This document shows positions 4,001 to 6,444 of a DNA stretch of 6,444 nucleotides, piece by piece. Source of the stretch: Candidatus Scatousia excrementipullorum (lineage in GTDB: Bacteria; Cyanobacteriota; Vampirovibrionia; Gastranaerophilales; Gastranaerophilaceae); contig JADIND010000135.1 in NCBI GenBank assembly GCA_017694215.1, forward strand, positions 1 to 6,444. Direction: 5' to 3'. Made by a program: the position numbers and the translations under genes. The notes under the pieces were generated by a model, which saw only the letters and a program-made list of their open reading frames with translations, had not been told where the DNA came from and ran no database searches. The first letter of the stretch is position 1, and each line of letters starts with the position of its first letter.

Positions 4001-6444
4001 CATCACTGCATCTTTTTCTGCAGGAGACAATTTATTAAGAGCATCATTCAAATCTTTCATGAACGATTCATGAGAATACTTAAGCGGAATGCCTTTTTTA
4101 CCATATTTTTTAAGATTAAGATTCTGCAGTGCATTATCAAATGTTGTACTTGTCACAAGCTTTGATTGAGGCTGATGAGGCGTTACCGATTTCCCTGCTG
4201 AACTCAGTTCAACATCTTTATCACTAAACATCTTAAATAAGTCTTCAGTTTTACCATACTGAGAGTTGTACATACTATACTCATATTTAAGGTCGTTCAA
4301 CTTATCAATAGATGTACATTCATCAATTTGTTTTTTCATGTTTTCAGAATAGACATCAGGCTCAGGAACTTTCGCCCCTGCAGGATACTCAGAAAGCTTC
4401 ATTACTCTTTCTGAAATAACGCTGCCGTTATTGTTCAAGATATACTCTTTACCGTCGTTAAAATTTTGCTGGACAGAAGTGTCCCCTTTCTTTGTATTTA
4501 TTGACAAAATCTGATTCTTTTTATCTTTTGTAACTGTTTTTGAAGGTTTTATATCGGAATAATTTGCATATTCAAAAGTAGATATATTTCCGTTCTGATC
4601 TTTTGCTATTATTGGTCTGTCAAGTAAATCCAGAGTAATCTTAGATTTATATGCGGTATGCAGAACTTTCTGCCCCTGTTTATTTATTTCAATTTTAATT
4701 ACAGGAGTATCCATACCAAAAATTTTCATTACTTGCGGATGTTCAGGCGTAGGCCCCGAAACTTCCGGTTGTTCTGCCGGCTTAGATACCGGAGAATCCG
4801 ACGGTTTTTCTACACCGGCAGGCGAATCACCTTCCGAGCCTGTTTTTGAGACACTTCCTCCACCCTCATCCACAGGTTTTGGAGGAACCACGGCAGGAGC
4901 ATCATCACCGGTTTTTACGGATGGAGCTGCAGTAGGTTTTGAAACCGGTGCAGGCGTCGGGGTTGACGGCGGAGTAGCAGAGCCTCCGGTTGGTTTTGAC
5001 GGTTTATGAGTTTTAATATGTGAAATTCTCGACATTATTAAACCGCTGGCCATATCAATAAATCCGTCTGCAGCACCGTAATCACTGCCGGAAAGTTTTG
5101 TAATACCGTATGAACCCGCCATATTAATAATTTCTTCTGCAAGTTCGTTAGCAATAGCTTTATCTGCAATACCGAAAGACTGCATTAACTTAGGAGCTAA
5201 TACACTGGAAGTTGCACCGACACCGGCAAATGACATATTCATCAGAGTTTTTCTCAAGGTATCTTCAACACTCTTTTTATCCGTTAAGTTAATAGCGGCA
5301 GTTGCGACACCGGCATTTATCATCTGGGTTGCGACCTGAGCTTTTTTGCTTGCATTTTGTGCTTTTGTGACAACTGAAGCTGCTTTGTAGGCTTTATTTG
5401 CAATACTTGCAACTTTAACACCTTTAGCACCCCACTTTGCAGCACTTACGGCAAGTCTTGCCGCAGCCATCTGTCCGAGCCCCGGAACAAATTGAAGTGC
5501 TATTGTACCTGCAATTTCAAGTGCAGCAGAAGTCACCATCTCTGTCATCTGCTGGTTTTCATTGAATTTTACTACATCTTTTACAATATCATTTGTTCCG
5601 TAAGCTGCTTTTGTCAACAAATCCAAATCTTTATTCATCTGTTCAAGAGATTTTCCTTTGGAAATTCTGTGATATTCCTGCAGATATGTTTGTTTTGAAT
5701 CTCTTATAAACGCGTCAAGTACATATTTTTTGTCGGCATCAGATGCTGTATCAAAACCCTTACTTTCCGCATAGGCAGCAATCAGGGCATCAATTTCTTC
5801 ATCCTTGAAATCAAAAGATGATTTTAATTCATTTCGGATACCGGCATAATCCATATTCTTCGTTTTCTTTTCTAGTCCGGCAAAAGCTTTATAAGAGCTG
5901 TCATAAGCTACTGCAGCCTCGTAATTTTCCTGTGCTGTTTGTCGTGCGGCAACAGTTTTCGGATTAAAATCTATTCCGAAAATCTGCTTGTACAGTTTTT
6001 TAAATTCGGCTTCATTACCGCTTTCTGCGGCTGCAGCAAGTTTTTTAGCATCAGCGGCATGTTTACCGAGTTTTTTATCCATATCATCTATTGTTGTACA
6101 GCCAAACAAACCGCAGACCCAGTCACCGGTTTTTGCAACCCAGCCTTCGGCTTCTCTTGCATCCTTATAAGTTTTTTGAGCCTCTTTATCAAAATCAACA
6201 AGTCCGCCTTTTCTTGAAACTTCACCTGTTTCATCCTGCACTTCCGAACCGTGAATAAATGTATTCATAGCCTCTTGAGTTGAAACTTCAGGTGTATCTT
6301 TTGCCAGTTTTGCACCTACGGCCGCTCCTCGTAAGAAGTCAAGAGCTTTTTCCATATTTGTCGGATTAATACGTCTTACAGCAGCAAATTCTTCATTCAT
6401 GCTGTTAGTAAAATCTTTTTTTGCTTTTGTAATTTCAGCTTCAC
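1028..6444 (-). CDS. giant modular toxin/effector-like protein: HD phosphohydrolase, kinase-like and C-terminal ADP-ribosyltransferase domains (N terminus cut by right edge)
   Basis: The frame stays open from the stop (TAG, 1028-1030) to the right edge. The ATG at 6398-6400 lacks a Shine-Dalgarno sequence and is preceded by 14 in-frame coding-like residues, so the true start lies outside. Numbering from that ATG (1,790 aa), the layout is: charged helical region 1-284 with cysteines C96 and C101; hydrophobic Ala/Gly-rich region 285-455; proline-rich linker 463-557; beta-rich YD-like stretch 556-680; helical region 685-870; HD domain 880-1010; unassigned 1011-1169; kinase-like domain 1170-1380; helical connector 1380-1595; ART domain 1595-1790. 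A long delivery or scaffold part ending in a C-terminal ART is the layout of polymorphic toxins and host-directed effectors. No secretion signal can be judged without the N terminus. The enzymatic residues of the HD and ART domains appear intact. The substrate, secretion route and target cell are unknown. The gene heads an apparent operon with two small paralogous genes. Confidence 0.95.
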   Translation of the reverse strand, partial: EAEITKAKKDFTNSMNEEFAAVRRINPTNMEKALDFLRGAAVGAKLAKDTPEVSTQEAMNTFIHGSEVQDETGEVSRKGGLVDFDKEAQKTYKDAREAEGWVAKTGDWVCGLFGCTTIDDMDKKLGKHAADAKKLAAAAESGNEAEFKKLYKQIFGIDFNPKTVAARQTAQENYEAAVAYDSSYKAFAGLEKKTKNMDYAGIRNELKSSFDFKDEEIDALIAAYAESKGFDTASDADKKYVLDAFIRDSKQTYLQEYHRISKGKSLEQMNKDLDLLTKAAYGTNDIVKDVVKFNENQQMTEMVTSAALEIAGTIALQFVPGLGQMAAARLAVSAAKWGAKGVKVASIANKAYKAASVVTKAQNASKKAQVATQMINAGVATAAINLTDKKSVEDTLRKTLMNMSFAGVGATSSVLAPKLMQSFGIADKAIANELAEEIINMAGSYGITKLSGSDYGAADGFIDMASGLIMSRISHIKTHKPSKPTGGSATPPSTPTPAPVSKPTAAPSVKTGDDAPAVVPPKPVDEGGGSVSKTGSEGDSPAGVEKPSDSPVSKPAEQPEVSGPTPEHPQVMKIFGMDTPVIKIEINKQGQKVLHTAYKSKITLDLLDRPIIAKDQNGNISTFEYANYSDIKPSKTVTKDKKNQILSINTKKGDTSVQQNFNDGKEYILNNNGSVISERVMKLSEYPAGAKVPEPDVYSENMKKQIDECTSIDKLNDLKYEYSMYNSQYGKTEDLFKMFSDKDVELSSAGKSVTPHQPQSKLVTSTTFDNALQNLNLKKYGKKGIPLKYSHESFMKDLNDALNKLSPAEKDAVMNNLNIKLVTENGKVELADIPKISAKAQSQAEQDILDILNKYAKQNEIQISDPALKAELENFIKDVPEFSFMIGKPQNGNHSYSLDSHTLQNLQKALKYADDANLSDESKEILKMSILLHDIGKQFKGSAVSDTGHAVLSKQYAEQILERFDYPQDKKDKILNLIENHHWFKEFNKGNMSAEDVVKMFGDDLPLAKAMAKADLESVSDDFHLSILEPGKKLTQSEYETKINEKMNSIDNVVTAEVLGLELPIGQLENYKPYMLDYTKADKLVLGNNVELDLKDPKFQQLVADLKEGESFAVGCINPKTTYDDVKYQIGMYEEGVGSHHLVVTKKHGQIVIEPHKNVSVLKSIPTAKNNNPVIAKKIEELRNKATSITTKTFNIDGKQVPFEVLHGTQGGSNKGYYVINKQTGELFYAKFGGPQGKTEVLANKLYEMAGVNVPEMSVFHSPDGTGTLSKYVPDLSKVTSPTANANDGFGMDVLLANWDVVGLDNDNLLKTPDGKVIRLDSGGTFDYRAQGANKPYTSIPTEITTLLDPTINAKSAAIFGNMTRDEMIKSLNKAVSLKDSEITKLLENMGLTQYKEPLLKRKKFLKSMLEEMKNTPQGNLSMLEYMQKISNSTMDKFIVNAKSLDDLEDAKLALKYVNDISVKNDLISKIENRKKYLEATAPPPKQLSEVQVQNILLKSGFNKIGNSYQLNISSDLNDKLVNYYGYSLASKVKQKLNKPLDSSDIQNLTSMINVNGGKYISLWQKDPHALVLLYQNIKNTHVFSASDMTPAKWDVVLNIAKTNPPVTAAQKEAFEHYKGCGYTAINTALENAAKGKPIAPSVKAEIAQIQSFINTQVINEPIRVKRGEGYEVLNSVTFADGTTFPLAAEMQKALNYYYATKDNSLIEKLKKFINTKECVATQEHFMSATLAGPMPYIGKEKPVHWDLLVEKGSKGAFLEGINFDGGSHSETEILLQKDSKIVIQGIDFDYNDKKWKLIGTVSN
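1031..1618 (-). other. ADP-ribosyltransferase (R-S-ExE class) domain, C terminus of the giant protein
   Basis: Residues about 1595-1790 match the layout of the ADP-ribosyltransferase exoenzyme family. The NAD-binding arginine is R1653 in IRVKRGEG (codon 1442-1444). The serine motif is HFMSATL, with S1714 (codon 1259-1261); the usual S-T-S is S-A-T here. The catalytic turn is SHSETEILL, giving an ExE pair, E1757 (1130-1132) and E1759 (1124-1126). In this class the two-glutamate motif is typical of transferases that modify arginine in a target protein using NAD+. The spacing between motifs (61 and 45 residues) and the strands after ExE are normal for the fold. All three motifs are visible, so the domain is probably active. 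The target is unknown. Confidence 0.87.
2261..2893 (-). other. kinase-like domain (HipA/PI3K-type atypical kinase fold) in the giant protein
   Basis: Residues about 1170-1380. HGTQGGSNKG (1193-1202) looks like a glycine-rich nucleotide loop. FYAKF places a candidate ATP-anchoring lysine at K1217, and E1226 in KTEVLANKL could pair with it. LLANWDVVGLDNDNLL (1281-1296) resembles the catalytic loop of HipA-like kinases (N-x-D...N), with D1286 or D1291 and N1294 as candidates. RLDSGG (1305-1310) resembles the metal-binding DFG equivalent, with D1307. A YRAQG motif follows, then a helical tail with FGNMTRDEM. From memory, this motif order occurs in bacterial and phage proteins that also carry ADP-ribosyltransferase domains. 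The fold assignment is by motif order only; the substrate, or whether it is a pseudokinase, cannot be told from sequence. Confidence 0.65.
3371..3763 (-). other. HD/HDIG metal-dependent phosphohydrolase domain in the giant protein
   Basis: Residues about 880-1010. The full ligand series of the HD superfamily is present: H887 (DSHTLQ), H919 and D920 with IGK (LLHDIGK), H935 (TGHAVL), H967-H968 (ENHHWF) and D1001 (KADLES). The order and spacing match HDIG-type domains, which hydrolyse phosphoester bonds in nucleotides, RNA ends or phosphorylated small molecules using one or two metals. No GYP extension is seen, so it is not an obvious cyclic-di-GMP phosphodiesterase. Joining an apparently intact HD domain to a kinase-like domain and an ADP-ribosyltransferase in one chain is unusual, and the HD substrate is unknown. 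Confidence 0.9.
4361..4735 (-). other. beta-rich stretch with one degenerate YD/RHS-like unit
   Basis: Residues about 556-680 alternate short hydrophobic strands with polar turns rich in Asn, Asp, Gly and Lys. LLDRPIIAKDQNGNISTFEY (592-611) resembles an RHS/YD repeat (YDxxGRxxxxxDxNGNxTxYxY). A second, weaker unit with NNNGSVISER follows near 656-665. YD repeats form shells or filaments in polymorphic toxins, but one or two weak units cannot make such a shell. The segment may be a remnant or an unrelated beta domain. Confidence 0.4.
4730..5014 (-). other. proline/serine/threonine-rich linker with raised GC
   Basis: Residues about 463-557 are dominated by Pro, Ser, Thr, Lys, Gly and Glu, with runs such as TPPSTPTPAPVSKP, and lack hydrophobic core residues. 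This indicates a disordered, extended linker between the hydrophobic N-terminal part and the enzymatic part. The DNA is visibly richer in GC here: 32 of 60 bases at 4801-4860, against 16 of 60 at 1801-1860. Proline codons explain part of the difference. Confidence 0.85.
5036..5548 (-). other. alanine/glycine-rich hydrophobic region, possible membrane-insertion segment
   Basis: Residues about 285-455. The most hydrophobic part (292-320) reads AALEIAGTIALQFVPGLGQ and continues Ala-rich, which could form a helical hairpin around the P-G turn. Softer Ala/Gly-rich helices follow near 356-371, 388-405 and 440-456. Segments like this precede the enzymatic part in many polymorphic toxins and translocated effectors, where they are thought to insert in membranes. 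They are less hydrophobic than typical transmembrane helices, so packed soluble helices are also possible. Confidence 0.5.

Noticed and set aside
4361..4735. Calling the giant protein an RHS toxin
   Set aside because: Only one or two degenerate YD-like units are visible, and the RHS core signature (DPxGL) is absent, so an RHS shell is not supported.

Overview
The window holds four protein genes packed with almost no intergenic space, and both outer genes run off the window edges. On the plus strand, the left edge carries the C-terminal half of an ADP-ribosylglycohydrolase (DraG/ARH family, 1-494). Everything else is on the minus strand and reads leftward as one apparent operon. It begins with a giant multidomain protein (1028-6444, at least 1,804 residues visible, N terminus outside the window). 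Two small paralogous proteins of 72 aa (794-1012) and 97 aa (491-784) follow, with gaps of 15 and 9 bases. The operon and the ADP-ribosylglycohydrolase gene converge and share a TTAA that supplies both stop codons.

The giant protein looks like a modular toxin or effector. In order it has a helical, charged N-terminal region, an alanine/glycine-rich hydrophobic region, a proline/serine/threonine-rich linker of higher GC, a beta-rich stretch with one degenerate YD/RHS-like unit, a complete HD phosphohydrolase domain (H...HD...H...HH...D), and an uncharacterised segment. These are followed by a kinase-like domain related to HipA/PI3K-type atypical kinases, a helical connector, and a C-terminal mono-ADP-ribosyltransferase (ART) domain of the arginine-specific R-S-ExE class. 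Residue numbers for this protein count from the ATG at 6398-6400, which is probably not the true start.

The central idea is a possible ADP-ribosylation writer/eraser locus. The large protein carries the ART writer, and the adjacent convergent gene belongs to the family that removes ADP-ribose from arginine. The two small proteins share a 47-residue core (37 identities by eye) and are translated directly after the giant gene. They are unrecognised and are candidates for accessory, chaperone or immunity roles. All pairings are inferences from position and family knowledge.

The organism is a low-GC bacterium using the standard code with strong AAGGAG-type ribosome binding sites. The HD and kinase modules and the overall style resemble, from memory, proteins of gut Melainabacteria (Gastranaerophilales). 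This is a tentative guess and no marker gene here can confirm it. I see no RNA genes, mobile-element genes, CRISPR array or convincing terminator, and no stretch over 300 bases lacks a gene.
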